Positions 49,013 to 58,063 are shown, numbered from the stretch's first letter. The stretch: 64,000 bases of DNA from Bin18 sp965200355 (GCA_965200355.1 OZ241351.1:2046001-2110000); one strand, 5' to 3'. Made by a program: numbers and translations. The notes: a model not told the origin generated them from the letters alone.

Positions 49013-50092
49013 ATGCGAGACATCAGCCGTCGGAAATTTCTGAAGGACGCCGGCACGGTTGCTGCCGGGGTGGCCGGCTTACAGGCCGCTGCCTCAACAC
49101 GTTCGGAAGCCGAGACTCCCGCCGGTCAGGCGGTTCAGGAAAATCCGGCCAACGGGTGGCGCTTTGGCATCCAAATCGAGCCGCAGTTTGGCTTTACCTA
49201 CGCCGAAGTCGCCCACATCGCAAAAGAGGCGGAACGGCTTGGTTTTTACGGTCTGTGGGTGTCGGACCATCTTTTTTGGGACTCCAGGTCTGAGCGGCGT
49301 AACTGCTTGGAGGCCTGGACCCTGCTGACTGCGCTGGCTCCGGTGACGACCCGGCTGCGGCTGGGAACGCTGGTCACGTGTAATTCCTATCGTCCGCCCA
49401 GCATCCTGGCAAAAATTGCGGCCAGCTTCGATCATCTCAGCAACGGCAGAATGGAGTTTGGCATCGGCGCTGGCTGGAAGGAGCCTGAGTATCGGGCCTA
49501 CGGGATTCCCTTTCCCTCAATTGGGACGCGGCTGGCGCAACTCGAAGAGGCGGCGCAGGTGGTGCGCCTGCTGTGGACCCAGGAACGGGCGTCTTTTTCC
49601 GGTACGCACTACCAGTTGCAAGAGGCGCTGTGCGCGCCTAAGCCGGTGCAGCAACCGCCTCGCATCTGGATTGCCGGCGGCGGAGAGCAGGTCATGCTGC
49701 GCATTGTGGCCCAGCACGCCGACGGCTGGAACATTCTGCTGCGGTCTTCGGTCGAAACCGTAAAAAGAAAGACTGATATCCTGCGCCGGCATTGTGACGC
49801 GCAGAAGCGAGATTTCTCAGCGATTGAGAAGTCGCTGTTTCTGGCCGTGGTGCTGGCTGAAAATGAAACAGAACTCACCCGGCGGGAGGCCGAGTCCGCC
49901 CAGGCTTTAGGCGGGCGAGGATTGTGGGCGTCCCGAGAGTTGGGAACGGCCGGGACGCCGGAGCGCCTGGCGGAAACCCTGCGGGGGTTGCAGGCGCTTG
50001 GCTTCCACCATTTTCAGATGGTGTTTCCGTATAAGCAGGAACAGGAGATGCTCCAGCGTTTTACTGAGCTAGTGGTGCCGCAGTTGAATTAA
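49013..50092 (+). CDS. LLM class flavin-dependent oxidoreductase with Tat-like signal
   Basis: This 359-residue protein begins MRDISRRKFLKDAGTVAAGV, a twin-arginine signal (S-R-R-K-F-L-K plus a weakly hydrophobic stretch and an Ala-rich end). Its mature part is LLM-like: AKEAERLGFYGLWVSDHLFW, RLRLGTLVTCNSYRPPSILA, SNGRMEFGIGAGWKEPEYRA. Most LLM enzymes are cytoplasmic, because reduced flavin or F420 is made there; export would imply a bound cofactor folded before transport. AGGAGGCTGGCCCGT precedes the ATG, so the start including the signal is well supported. Confidence 0.9.
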   Translation: MRDISRRKFLKDAGTVAAGVAGLQAAASTRSEAETPAGQAVQENPANGWRFGIQIEPQFGFTYAEVAHIAKEAERLGFYGLWVSDHLFWDSRSERRNCLEAWTLLTALAPVTTRLRLGTLVTCNSYRPPSILAKIAASFDHLSNGRMEFGIGAGWKEPEYRAYGIPFPSIGTRLAQLEEAAQVVRLLWTQERASFSGTHYQLQEALCAPKPVQQPPRIWIAGGGEQVMLRIVAQHADGWNILLRSSVETVKRKTDILRRHCDAQKRDFSAIEKSLFLAVVLAENETELTRREAESAQALGGRGLWASRELGTAGTPERLAETLRGLQALGFHHFQMVFPYKQEQEMLQRFTELVVPQLN

Positions 50093-50093
50093 A

Positions 50094-51029
50094 ATGACAC
50101 CCCTGCCTGGGCAATGCCTGAAGTGCCGGCCGGCTGTGGTCGGGCTCCTCATGCTGACCCTTCTTGGGTGCGCCCCACGCTCTCAGCCGGCTGCACGCGG
50201 CGTTGCCAGGGCCTCCGCCGCGGCCGTGTTTGCGAGCCTGGAAGCGAACCGGGCCGCGGCACAGGCTGAACCATTGGCCGAGTTGTACGGGATTACTGAT
50301 ACGGACTTATCGTGCCAACAAGCCCAGCGACTCGCCTATCGGACAGTCGAGCGCATGGGCTATCGCGTCACGAGCGCAACCCGAGCCGCGCCAGGAAAAA
50401 CCGGGACGATACAGGCGCAGCAAACCCGCTCAGGCCAAACGGCGCTGGTCCAGGTGAGGGTTCAATGTCAGCCGCAGAGCGTGGTTGTCGATGCTGCTTC
50501 ACTCAGCAGCTTGGACGTTGCCTCCCCTACGCCGCACCCGCTCGTGACGGATTATCCCGAGCAAGCGGCGCCGCATCTCACCAAGCAGCGTCCACCCCCG
50601 ACCACCTACTTCCGGCGCGCGTTCTATTCCCTGTTTCACGGACTGGCCGCTCACGTCAAACGCTACGGACCCGAAGGCCAGATATATGTGGATATCCGGC
50701 CCCTGCCAGCGATGGAGGCTGAGTTGCTCTTTGGGGTCCACACGCCGGAGATTTTTATTGTCGCGGTAGAAGTCGCCAATCGGACGCAACAGACGTATGT
50801 GTTCGATACGGAGCAGGTCTATCTCCTCTCGGTGAGAGGGCGCGCGGTCCGCGCCTTAACGGAAAAAGATGCCGCCAGTCTCCCGCCCCCTATGGTCAGT
50901 CAGGCGCTTGCGGCCCAAGTCGCCACGCACGGCTATTTATATTATCCGGCCGGGGAGTATCTGAGCGCGCAGGGCACGCTGACAGAGGTACACAGTCAGG
51001 AGCGGCAGGGTTTTCAGATTGCGTTCTGA
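50094..51029 (+). CDS. Putative lipoprotein, unknown family
   Basis: This 311-residue protein has a signal peptide with lipobox (VVGLLMLTLLGC, C26), so it is probably lipid-anchored. The mature part has an Ala-rich start, a region LSCQQAQRLAYRTVERMGYR and a beta-rich C-terminal part (IFIVAVEVANRTQQTYVFDT, HGYLYYPAGEYLSAQGTLTE). I recognise no named domain. It begins 1 base after the stop of the Tat-type oxidoreductase, so the two are co-translated; a periplasmic partner role is possible. Confidence 0.75.
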   Translation: MTPLPGQCLKCRPAVVGLLMLTLLGCAPRSQPAARGVARASAAAVFASLEANRAAAQAEPLAELYGITDTDLSCQQAQRLAYRTVERMGYRVTSATRAAPGKTGTIQAQQTRSGQTALVQVRVQCQPQSVVVDAASLSSLDVASPTPHPLVTDYPEQAAPHLTKQRPPPTTYFRRAFYSLFHGLAAHVKRYGPEGQIYVDIRPLPAMEAELLFGVHTPEIFIVAVEVANRTQQTYVFDTEQVYLLSVRGRAVRALTEKDAASLPPPMVSQALAAQVATHGYLYYPAGEYLSAQGTLTEVHSQERQGFQIAF

Positions 51030-51134
51030 AGCCAACACTGCCCGCTCACTCTTCTCCTCCGGCGGAGTGCTGTCCCCCCTCCCGTCTGTGCGGTATGCTC
51101 TGTTACGCTAAAAAAACGAGACAGGGAGGATGGT

Positions 51135-52901
51135 ATGAAAAAGTTTCTGGCCCGGACGCTGATGCTGATTGGCGCATGGGTCGTCGTCATGGCCATTGTC
51201 GGCACTGTCGCCACGCTGATGAGTGAGGAGAGCCTGCCGGAGCGTATCGTGCTGGAGATCGACTTTGAGCGCGAGTTTGCCGAGCATATTCCGACCGACC
51301 CACTGGCAGGTATTCTCATGGAGCAGACCGTGTCGGTTCGGGATATTGTTGACGCGCTGCAACGGGCGGCCGGCGATGAGCGCGTCCTGGCCCTGGTGGC
51401 GCGCACCGGCACGCCGCGTATGGGGTTGGCGGAAATCCAAGAGGTGCGGGATGCGGTTCTTGCATTTCGGAACAGTGGCAAGCCGGCCGTTGCCTATGCT
51501 GAGACCTTTGGCGAATTCGGGCCTGGCAACGGAGCGTATTATCTGGCCGCGGCCTTTGACCGTATCTATCTCCAACCGTCCGGGGATATTGGTCTGACGG
51601 GCTTGATGGCAGAATCGACGTTTGTCAGCGGGACGCTGGAAAAGCTGGGCATCTCGCCCCGTATGGACCACCGCTACGAATATAAAAATGCCCTCAATAT
51701 GTTCACCGAAAAAAAATACACCCAGCCTCATCGTGAGGCGCTCCTCCAGATTATTGCCTCCCAGTTCGGTCAGATCGTGCAGGGTATTGCCGCCGGCCGC
51801 GGCTTAGAAGTGGAGGCGGTCCGCGCCCTGGTTGACCGGGGACCGTTTCTCGGCAGGCAGGCCCTCGCAGAAAATCTGGTTGACGGGCTCGCGTACCGGG
51901 ATGAAGTCCAGGACCGCATTGACGACGATCTTGAGGGGGAGGCAGAACGCGTCAATGTGTTTACGTATCTCCGCCAGATAGGTCGCCCGCACCATGAAGG
52001 AGAGGCGATTGCGCTTATTTATGGAGTCGGCGGCGTGCAGCGCGGCAAAAGTGAGTACAGTGCGGCCCTGAGTGGGCCGACGATGGGAGCCGACTCGGTG
52101 TCAGCGGCGTTTCGGACTGCCGTCCAGGACGACACGGTGAAGGCCATTCTGTTTCGGGTGGACAGTCCGGGCGGCTCCTATGTGGCCTCCGATACGATTT
52201 GGCGGGAGACCGTCCGCGCCAAGGCGGCCGGCAAACCGGTCATTGTATCCATGGGCAACGTGGCTGGCTCGGGCGGCTATTTTGTGGCTGCGGCCGCGGA
52301 CAAAATTGTCGCCCAGCCCGGTACGATCACCGGCTCCATCGGTGTGGTGGGGGGAAAGCTGCTCACGTCTGCACTCATGGACAAGCTCGGCATATCGTCG
52401 GACGAGGTGCATACCAGTACCAATGCCACCATGTGGTCCAGCTCGCTTGATTACACGCCCCAGCAGTGGCAGCAGATCACGGCCTGGCTCGATCATGTGT
52501 ACGAGGATTTTACGCAGAAAGTTGCCCAGGGAAGGGGGCTGACCCAGGAACAGGTGCACGCCGTGGCCAGAGGTCGCATCTGGACGGGTGAAGATGCCAA
52601 AGATATTGGCTTGGTTGACGAACTGGGTGGCTTTCCGGTGGCGTTGCGGCTTGCCAAACAAGCCGCGGGGATTGAGGCCGATGCGCCAGTGCAGGTCAAA
52701 CTTTTTCCCGAACAGAAAACCCTCGTTGACACGGTGCTGTCGCGTCTCCAGGGGCGGGAGGACACCGAGGCCAGTCCGACCGCGGTGGCGCTCCGCCAAG
52801 TCATGCAGGCCGTCCGGCCAGTGGCCCAGATGGGCCAGCGCCTCGGGCTGTGGTCCGAGCCGGGCGTGTTGACCATGCCCCAGTGGGAAACGGCCTGGTG
52901 A
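51135..52901 (+). CDS. sppA: Signal peptide peptidase SppA, long (67K) form
   Basis: This 588-residue protein has one N-terminal membrane helix (TLMLIGAWVVVMAIVGTVAT) and two S49 peptidase-like domains. The first half holds the Lys of the dyad in RYEYKNALNMFTEKKY; the second holds the nucleophile in SMGNVAGSGGYFVAAAADK, followed by GTITGSIGVVGGKLL. This is the E. coli-type tandem SppA that cleaves remnant signal peptides in the inner membrane. GGGAGGATGGT precedes the ATG. Both catalytic residues are present. Confidence 0.93.
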   Translation: MKKFLARTLMLIGAWVVVMAIVGTVATLMSEESLPERIVLEIDFEREFAEHIPTDPLAGILMEQTVSVRDIVDALQRAAGDERVLALVARTGTPRMGLAEIQEVRDAVLAFRNSGKPAVAYAETFGEFGPGNGAYYLAAAFDRIYLQPSGDIGLTGLMAESTFVSGTLEKLGISPRMDHRYEYKNALNMFTEKKYTQPHREALLQIIASQFGQIVQGIAAGRGLEVEAVRALVDRGPFLGRQALAENLVDGLAYRDEVQDRIDDDLEGEAERVNVFTYLRQIGRPHHEGEAIALIYGVGGVQRGKSEYSAALSGPTMGADSVSAAFRTAVQDDTVKAILFRVDSPGGSYVASDTIWRETVRAKAAGKPVIVSMGNVAGSGGYFVAAAADKIVAQPGTITGSIGVVGGKLLTSALMDKLGISSDEVHTSTNATMWSSSLDYTPQQWQQITAWLDHVYEDFTQKVAQGRGLTQEQVHAVARGRIWTGEDAKDIGLVDELGGFPVALRLAKQAAGIEADAPVQVKLFPEQKTLVDTVLSRLQGREDTEASPTAVALRQVMQAVRPVAQMGQRLGLWSEPGVLTMPQWETAW

Positions 52902-52908
52902 AAACTGC

Positions 52909-52970
52909 TGTTCCCTCTCCCCTGAAGGGAGAGCCGGTCCTGAGCCGAGTCGGAGGGGGCCCGGGTGAGG
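52909..52970. repeat. Hairpin repeat between sppA and osmC-like gene
   Basis: TTCCCTCTCCCCTGAAGGGA then GAGCC and, after a spacer, GGAGGGGGCCCGGGTGAGGGG. The CTCTCCCCTGAAGGGAGAG core is a stem and belongs to the same repeat type as 10735 and 38741. It separates two convergent genes and may terminate both. Confidence 0.65.
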
Positions 52971-52973
52971 GGC

Positions 52974-53435
52974 TTACGTGTCGTGTCCCGCCTGTGCGGC
53001 GGACTGTGCTCGGACCGCTACCGGGGTGAGATACCGCAAATTGTCCGAGACTGGACAGCGTGTCTCTATGGTTGCCAGCCATTGGTCCAGGGTGGCTTGG
53101 TCCACATCGGCGTCAACCTTGAGCGTGACCGTAATGTTTTTATAGCCAGCCCGGTCATCCGTCTGCTTGCCGAGCAGTTTTTCTGGATTCAGCGGACCAG
53201 CCGCATCAATGGTCAGGGAACGAATCGCAAAGCCCATTTCTTTGGCAATGAGATGCCCCATCACATTGAGACAGCCGGCCAGGCCGGCCAGGATATACTC
53301 AACCGGATTCGGCCCCTCGTCAGCCCCGCCAAGACCCGGCGGCTCATCGACGATTAACTCAAACCCTCTGACCTGAACCGCCAGGCGAGTGGGAGACTCC
53401 GACTGTCCTGAAACCTTGAATGTGACATCAGACAT
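52974..53435 (-). CDS. OsmC-family protein
   Basis: This 153-residue protein has the OsmC/Ohr fold pattern: GFELIVDEPPGLGGADEGPN, PVEYILAGLAGCLNVMGHLI with the first Cys, and ETRCPVSDNL with the second. Both reactive cysteines are present, so organic hydroperoxide reduction is plausible, although the sequence is closer to the YhfA/OsmC-like branch than to Ohr. AGGAGGCAGTTC precedes the ATG. It is monocistronic and convergent with sppA. Confidence 0.88.
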   Translation of the reverse strand: MSDVTFKVSGQSESPTRLAVQVRGFELIVDEPPGLGGADEGPNPVEYILAGLAGCLNVMGHLIAKEMGFAIRSLTIDAAGPLNPEKLLGKQTDDRAGYKNITVTLKVDADVDQATLDQWLATIETRCPVSDNLRYLTPVAVRAQSAAQAGHDT

Positions 53436-53704
53436 GAACTGCCTCCTGTCTGTGTGGCCCTAAGGGGGGTAGTGGGTCAGTTTGAATTTTATTCCTATTG
53501 ACTTCGGAGGGCTCTATAGGCGTAAACCCTGATTGGGGCGCTGACAGGCTTTTACCACAAAGGGGGTTCTGGAGTGTGGAGATATGTCGCCAATCTCATT
53601 TTGTGGAGTTACGAATAGGTTGACGCTCTCATAACTGAGTCCCTATGCTTGATGGGTATCAAACTGAGCCTGATAGTACCAGGTGGGACGAAACTTCTTG
53701 AATA

Positions 53705-54163
53705 GTGAGGTTTGTTGTGGATTGGTGGTCTTCGAGTGTCGTCTTCCCTGTCGTCCCGCTCTTGATAGCGATTATAGCCGGCTATTTCTACATTAAAGAA
53801 TGGCGAGAGTCATTTCTGAGTGCGCTGGGAGACGGTCCTCTTTTTTTCGTTGCCATCGGTATTGTGGCACCATGTCTGGTATCAAGAGGTCCTACTGACC
53901 CACTCATGACTATCTGGCTCCTCCTGATCTTTCTTTTCTCAACAAGTCTTTTTACAATGGCAACTATCTGGAAGCATAATGCTCCGCCGATTGGAAAAGA
54001 AATAGCACGCAGGTGGGTCGTTTGGGGGTCCATCGGCGTGCTCTTATCGGCTATCACCGCTGTACCGAGACCGGCTCTCTGGGAGGAGCCGGCAGAAGAT
54101 AGGCATCAGATGCGCTGTGCCGATGACAATGAGACCACAATTACGGACGCCGCGTCTTGTTAA
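53705..54163 (+). CDS. Small hypothetical membrane protein
   Basis: This 152-residue protein starts with GTG and has four hydrophobic segments: VVFPVVPLLIAIIAGYFYI, FFVAIGIVAPCLV, TIWLLLIFLFSTSLFTMA and WVVWGSIGVLLSAI, followed by an acidic tail with two cysteines. No family is recognised. Its stop is 15 bases from the next small gene, and a terminator follows that one, so they form a two-gene unit. The flanks are more AT-rich than neighbouring genes, which suggests acquisition. Confidence 0.55.
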   Translation: MRFVVDWWSSSVVFPVVPLLIAIIAGYFYIKEWRESFLSALGDGPLFFVAIGIVAPCLVSRGPTDPLMTIWLLLIFLFSTSLFTMATIWKHNAPPIGKEIARRWVVWGSIGVLLSAITAVPRPALWEEPAEDRHQMRCADDNETTITDAASC

Positions 54164-54177
54164 GGAGTATCTTTATC

Positions 54178-54447
54178 ATGAATGATCCATCAAAAAGCGT
54201 ACCTGACGCGAACGAGACGACTCCAGAGGGATTGAAATCAGCAACAAAGATGTTGAGTTTTGGGGCAGGTTTAGCAGGAGGCGCATCGCTACTAGGCTCT
54301 ACAGCCGCTACATTCGGATTAGTAGGAAGTGGGGCAGTTCCTCTATTCGGCATTGGCGGCCTCGCTGTCGGAGTGGCTGCCGCCGCGTTAAATGGAAAGC
54401 GGGCCGAAGAATTAGTCTGCCGTGTTATTGGGGGACCTCAAGACTGA
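54178..54447 (+). CDS. Small Gly/Ala-rich hydrophobic protein
   Basis: This 89-residue protein has a polar start (NDPSKSVPDANETTPEGLKS) and two Gly/Ala-rich hydrophobic stretches: MLSFGAGLAGGASLLGSTAA and FGIGGLAVGVAAAALNG. AAGGAG lies 11 bases before the ATG. The Gly-rich helices resemble bacteriocin-like or small pore peptides, but there is no family match. It is the second gene of a two-gene unit ending at a strong terminator. Confidence 0.6.
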   Translation: MNDPSKSVPDANETTPEGLKSATKMLSFGAGLAGGASLLGSTAATFGLVGSGAVPLFGIGGLAVGVAAAALNGKRAEELVCRVIGGPQD

Positions 54448-54513
54448 TTTCGATAGAGAATTAAATAGGAAGATTGATGAACAACCTATTCGGAACGCTA
54501 GTATATCTCGCTA

Positions 54514-54546
54514 GGGGGACGGGGAACTCTCCCGTCCCCCTTTTTT
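54514..54546 (+). terminator. Rho-independent terminator
   Basis: GGGGGACGGG (54514-54523), a 7-base loop and CCCGTCCCCC (54531-54540) form a perfect 10-bp stem, followed directly by TTTTTT. It ends the two-gene unit at 53705-54447 and is the clearest intrinsic terminator in the window. Confidence 0.92.
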
Positions 54547-55297
54547 ACGCGGCGAGTCTCCGACTGCCCTGGGTGGCCGGCAGGGAGGGGTCAAGCGCGA
54601 AGCGGAGGGGAGGCAGGTCGGTATCACAGTGCGTCATGGTCGCAATAATCGGGGTGGTACACCGCAACCGCCCAGAGTCCCCCCAGGCTCCGAATTTGAA
54701 GGTGATGAGGCGGGGCTGGCCGCGTTGCGCCGCGTGAAACACGTATTCCGGGTCAACCTGGACGATGACCGGGGCGTCTTGGCCCTGAACCCGAGTCAGA
54801 TGCAGGCTGGCAAGATAGGTCACATCCGCGCCCGAGATATGCTCAGGGTTCTCCAGTTCGACCTCCAAGAGCGTGTCACCTTCGCGTTCAACCTTCCCAA
54901 TCACTCGGTCGTGGCGCGGCTGGAGCGAGACCGCGGCCGGCTCGACCGTAAACCCCCAGCGGGCTTGCAGCTCGCGCACCGCCGGCTCGGTGCTGGCATA
55001 GGCGTGCAGCAGATAGCCGCGTGGCCGAATACCGGCCCGCACGATAACCCGCACCTGGGCGAGGGCGAACGGCCCGACCGGGCTGTCGGGATACTGTATG
55101 ACCGACAGCGTGGCGTAGGGCGGAATGCTCGGATGGAGAGCCGGTGGAATCAGCCATTCCGCGGGTTCCTCGGCAATTTCATAACTGAGCTGCAAAATCT
55201 CAGCGCCCTGGAGTTCCCAGGCATCGGTGTCAAAGCCACTCATCAGCGCTGCGTGGGCCGCGGCGGCTACGACGTCCTGTTTCCCAAACACCGGCAT
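54545..55297 (-). CDS. Acetoacetate decarboxylase-like protein
   Basis: This 250-residue protein has the ADC-family pattern: WLIPPALHPSIPPYATLSVI, QYPDSPVGPFALAQVRVIVR, AGIRPRGYLLHAYASTEPAV and ARWGFTVEPAAVSLQPRHDR. Many bacterial relatives lack the Schiff-base Lys of true acetoacetate decarboxylase, and I cannot place that Lys here with confidence. A role as enol-lyase or isomerase-like enzyme is possible. It overlaps the stop of the upstream LLM gene by 1 base (TAATG), so the two are co-translated, suggesting one pathway. Confidence 0.7.
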   Translation of the reverse strand: MPVFGKQDVVAAAAHAALMSGFDTDAWELQGAEILQLSYEIAEEPAEWLIPPALHPSIPPYATLSVIQYPDSPVGPFALAQVRVIVRAGIRPRGYLLHAYASTEPAVRELQARWGFTVEPAAVSLQPRHDRVIGKVEREGDTLLEVELENPEHISGADVTYLASLHLTRVQGQDAPVIVQVDPEYVFHAAQRGQPRLITFKFGAWGDSGRLRCTTPIIATMTHCDTDLPPLRFALDPSLPATQGSRRLAA

Positions 55298-56409
55298 TAG
55301 CTGGCTCCTCCGGCGACGGCGCGTTGTGGCTGGGCGTCGGCAAACGCGGGCATCACCTCTTTGGCAAACAGGCGCAGACTGTCGAGGACTTGCGCCTGCG
55401 GAATCATCTCGGCAGCGTTGAGGAGAAAATTAACGCGGTCCACGCCGCTGGCTTCCCATTTTCTGAGTTCACCAATGAGATGTTCAGGATTCCCGACCGC
55501 AATGCCTTCCGGTGCTTTGAACTGATCGCCGGGGCTGGAAGCCTGGCGGCGCAGGGACGGCAACAGGCCGGCGGCTGGGTAGGATTTGGCCGGATAGGCT
55601 TCTTTGGCCATGTCCAACTGGGCTGCCATATAATTGAAATGGCGGATCATATTCATGCCGGTTTTTGCCCCGGTTTCATTGTCTGGGTGGCAGTACAGGA
55701 AATTGACGGTTGCGACCTGGTCATTCACAAACGCGCCGACCGGATTACAATGCTGCACCCGGCAACGATACTCTTTGACCTTGGCTTCCTGCTCGGCAAA
55801 GCTGGTAAAGGTCACCCCCAGACAGCCGATACCCCGGTCTGCGGCGTCAAGCTCGGTGCCCGGACTGGTCACGGCGACCCACATGGGCGGATGGGGTTTC
55901 TGATAGGGCTTGGGCAGCACCGCCCGGGACGGCATGGAGAAATACCGGCCCTCATAGCGAAAACGCTCCTGCGTCCACATCTTCGGGATGCAGTGCACAA
56001 ACTCGTCCCAGCTTTTTTTGGTCTCATCTGGACTGGCCCGGAACCCACCTAATTCGGTCCAGGTTGCCGACCGCCCGGTCCCGAACTGGAGCCGTCCGCC
56101 GGATAAAATATCCAACACCGCGGCGCGTTCGGCAATCCGAATCGGATGGTTGAATTCCGGCACGCAGATGACAATGCCGTGACCAACATTGATATGCCTG
56201 GTCTGCATGGCGCAGGCGGTCAGAAAAAGCTCGGGCGCCGAACAGTGGGAGTATTCTTCCAGGAAGTGATGCTCGACTGCCCAGACTTGCTCAAAGCCGA
56301 GTTCGTCGGCCAGGCGCACCTGTTCGAGGGCATTCAGGTAGACGGTGCGCTCGGCCTCCTGGTCCCAGGGCCGAGGAACGGATAATTCATAAAAAATACC
56401 GAACTTCAT
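55297..56409 (-). CDS. LLM class flavin-dependent oxidoreductase
   Basis: This 370-residue LLM protein has MKFGIFYELSVPRPWDQEAE, ADELGFEQVWAVEHHFLEEY (the EHH motif), EFNHPIRIAERAAVLDILSG and GRLQFGTGRSATWTELGGFR. AAAAGGAGGTCAGC precedes the ATG. It is the first gene of a two-gene unit with the ADC-like protein. FMN-dependent monooxygenase activity on a keto or enol compound would fit that partner; this is inference. Confidence 0.92.
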   Translation of the reverse strand: MKFGIFYELSVPRPWDQEAERTVYLNALEQVRLADELGFEQVWAVEHHFLEEYSHCSAPELFLTACAMQTRHINVGHGIVICVPEFNHPIRIAERAAVLDILSGGRLQFGTGRSATWTELGGFRASPDETKKSWDEFVHCIPKMWTQERFRYEGRYFSMPSRAVLPKPYQKPHPPMWVAVTSPGTELDAADRGIGCLGVTFTSFAEQEAKVKEYRCRVQHCNPVGAFVNDQVATVNFLYCHPDNETGAKTGMNMIRHFNYMAAQLDMAKEAYPAKSYPAAGLLPSLRRQASSPGDQFKAPEGIAVGNPEHLIGELRKWEASGVDRVNFLLNAAEMIPQAQVLDSLRLFAKEVMPAFADAQPQRAVAGGAS

Positions 56410-56509
56410 GCTGACCTCCTTTTCACCCGGACAGAGGCTGGAATGCGCTCAATCCCTATGCGGGGTGTATCGTACTTGCCGGGTTGCGGTAAAGAGCCAC
56501 CCGGCCGCC

Positions 56510-57445
56510 TCAATGGACCGCCCTCAGCGCGGAGTGGACCCGGTACAGGCCCACGTCCTCGTTGCGCGTCATGGGGGCCAGCCACCAGGGCGGACGCCCG
56601 GCACTCAGCCGTTCGTTGAGAAAGGCCGGCTGGTCCGCCTGTGTGGTGACGGGCACGAATTTCCGACAAAACAGGATGGCCTCAACATTGCGCGCTCTGA
56701 CGGTTGCCAGGGCGGCGTCCTCGGTGCCGGCGAATATGCGGCGGTTGTCGATAAGCCCCTGAATGTTGCGGTGATAGGGAGCGGCCAGAACCCGGTGCTG
56801 GGTCAGCAACAGGACTGCCGGCCCGAGGTCAATGGGGGCAGCGATGGTCCGCGCCTCGGCTCCCAACCCCGCCGGGTCATTGAGTGCCGTCAGCACCGGA
56901 TGGTTTGGACGCATGGCGACCGCACACTCGTCTTCTTGCGTATCCGCGGCAAGGCCGGAGGCCGAGGGCGAAAATAGCAGAGGCAGGACCACAGCGAGGA
57001 TACACGTCCCTGGGACGCAGAGTCTGAGCCCCAACCGGATGAAGAGCTGCCGCGCGTTTGCCAGCGCCCTCCTGTCGGCCCGCTCGCTCATGATGTCGGC
57101 AAACGGAATGAGGGCGAGGGAGGCAACCAGCCCGGCATACGCCGCGCCTCGTATTTGCCAGCTCATGACCGCCAGACCCGACAGCACCAGCCCGAGAAGC
57201 GTAATCCAGCGCGGAGCCGCTAGGGCGGTCGCCGGTGGCCGTACCACCAGCAAAACCAGGGCCGCCAGGGGCAGGATAAGGATGGAAACGGCAAAGCCTG
57301 GTTTGTGGTGGAACGTCTCAAGCAGAGATTGGGTTTCGACGACCACCTCGAACCAGTAACGGACCTCGGCAGAAAGATTGGCGTAGGGGGAGCCCAGGCA
57401 TTGGGGAAAGGCGGTCGCTGCCAGGCCAAGGCCAACAAGCCCCAT
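56510..57445 (-). CDS. Membrane protein fragment, C-terminal part
   Basis: Open from ATG 57445, in frame with the segment ending at 57473 and separated from it by TAG only. It holds four to five hydrophobic helices (SILILPLAALVLLVV, TLLGLVLSGLAVMSW, AYAGLVASLALIPF, CILAVVLPLLFSPSA) and a soluble C-terminal domain, as expected for the lumenal part of PMT-like enzymes (AILFCRKFVPVTTQADQPAF). Confidence 0.55.
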   Translation of the reverse strand: MGLVGLGLAATAFPQCLGSPYANLSAEVRYWFEVVVETQSLLETFHHKPGFAVSILILPLAALVLLVVRPPATALAAPRWITLLGLVLSGLAVMSWQIRGAAYAGLVASLALIPFADIMSERADRRALANARQLFIRLGLRLCVPGTCILAVVLPLLFSPSASGLAADTQEDECAVAMRPNHPVLTALNDPAGLGAEARTIAAPIDLGPAVLLLTQHRVLAAPYHRNIQGLIDNRRIFAGTEDAALATVRARNVEAILFCRKFVPVTTQADQPAFLNERLSAGRPPWWLAPMTRNEDVGLYRVHSALRAVH

Positions 57446-57472
57446 GCCCCCGACGAGCGCGAGCCGCGCCGG

Positions 57473-58063
57473 CTACGCCAGCGTGGGACGCCGGCGCTCC
57501 ACGGCGAGCGCGCCAATACCTGCGGCCAGGACCGTGGCCGTCAGCCCAATATGGACAAGGGACATCCGGTCGCAGACAATAGCGGTCCACGCGGATTGAG
57601 GCAGGCTCAGAAGCAGCAGCCCCAGCGCGGTGCTGGTCACGGTCAGGCCGAAAACCGCCAGGCTCGTCGCGGCACTCCCGCCGCGCAAAACCCAGACCAG
57701 GCTGATGATGACCGTGAGTGCGCCTAGAAAGGGAAGGGTTTCGAGGCCGACGGCCAGCGATAGCCCGCCTCCGAGGCCGAGCCCCGCGGCCGCCCGCGTC
57801 TTGCCAGATGCCAAGGCACGCATCAAGAGCCCAATGGCGAGGGTGGTCAGCAGCAGTTGGAGGCCGTGGTGGTAACCCGTCCTGGGCGAAATTGAGTCAG
57901 GGGATAAAGCAACGTTCCGACCATCAGAAGGGGAGGTTCCAGGGCAGGCCGGGCGGGGAGCAGGGAGAGGGACGTCCAGAGAAAAACCGCGGTGAACAGC
58001 CCGCCGAGCAAGGGCGGGACCAGCAGGGCCGAGAGCCAGACCGCCTCGGTGCGGCCGAACCAC
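57473..58063 (-). CDS. Membrane protein fragment, middle part
   Basis: Real sequence begins around position 57880 with TGYHHGLQLLLTTLAIGLLM, the continuation of the GRxDHH motif, and covers helices GLGLGGGLSLAVGLETLPFL, TVIISLVWVL and LAVFGLTVTSTALGLLLLSL. The first 60 residues of the open frame are out-of-frame translation. It ends at the TAG at 57473. Confidence 0.5.
   Translation of the reverse strand: MVRPHRGGLALGPAGPALARRAVHRGFSLDVPLPAPRPACPGTSPSDGRNVALSPDSISPRTGYHHGLQLLLTTLAIGLLMRALASGKTRAAAGLGLGGGLSLAVGLETLPFLGALTVIISLVWVLRGGSAATSLAVFGLTVTSTALGLLLLSLPQSAWTAIVCDRMSLVHIGLTATVLAAGIGALAVERRRPTLA

Noticed and set aside
2468..57475. Recoding of TAG as a sense codon
   Set aside because: TAG ends several intact genes (for example at 1369-1371), so it is a normal stop here; the interrupted positions also call for different residues.
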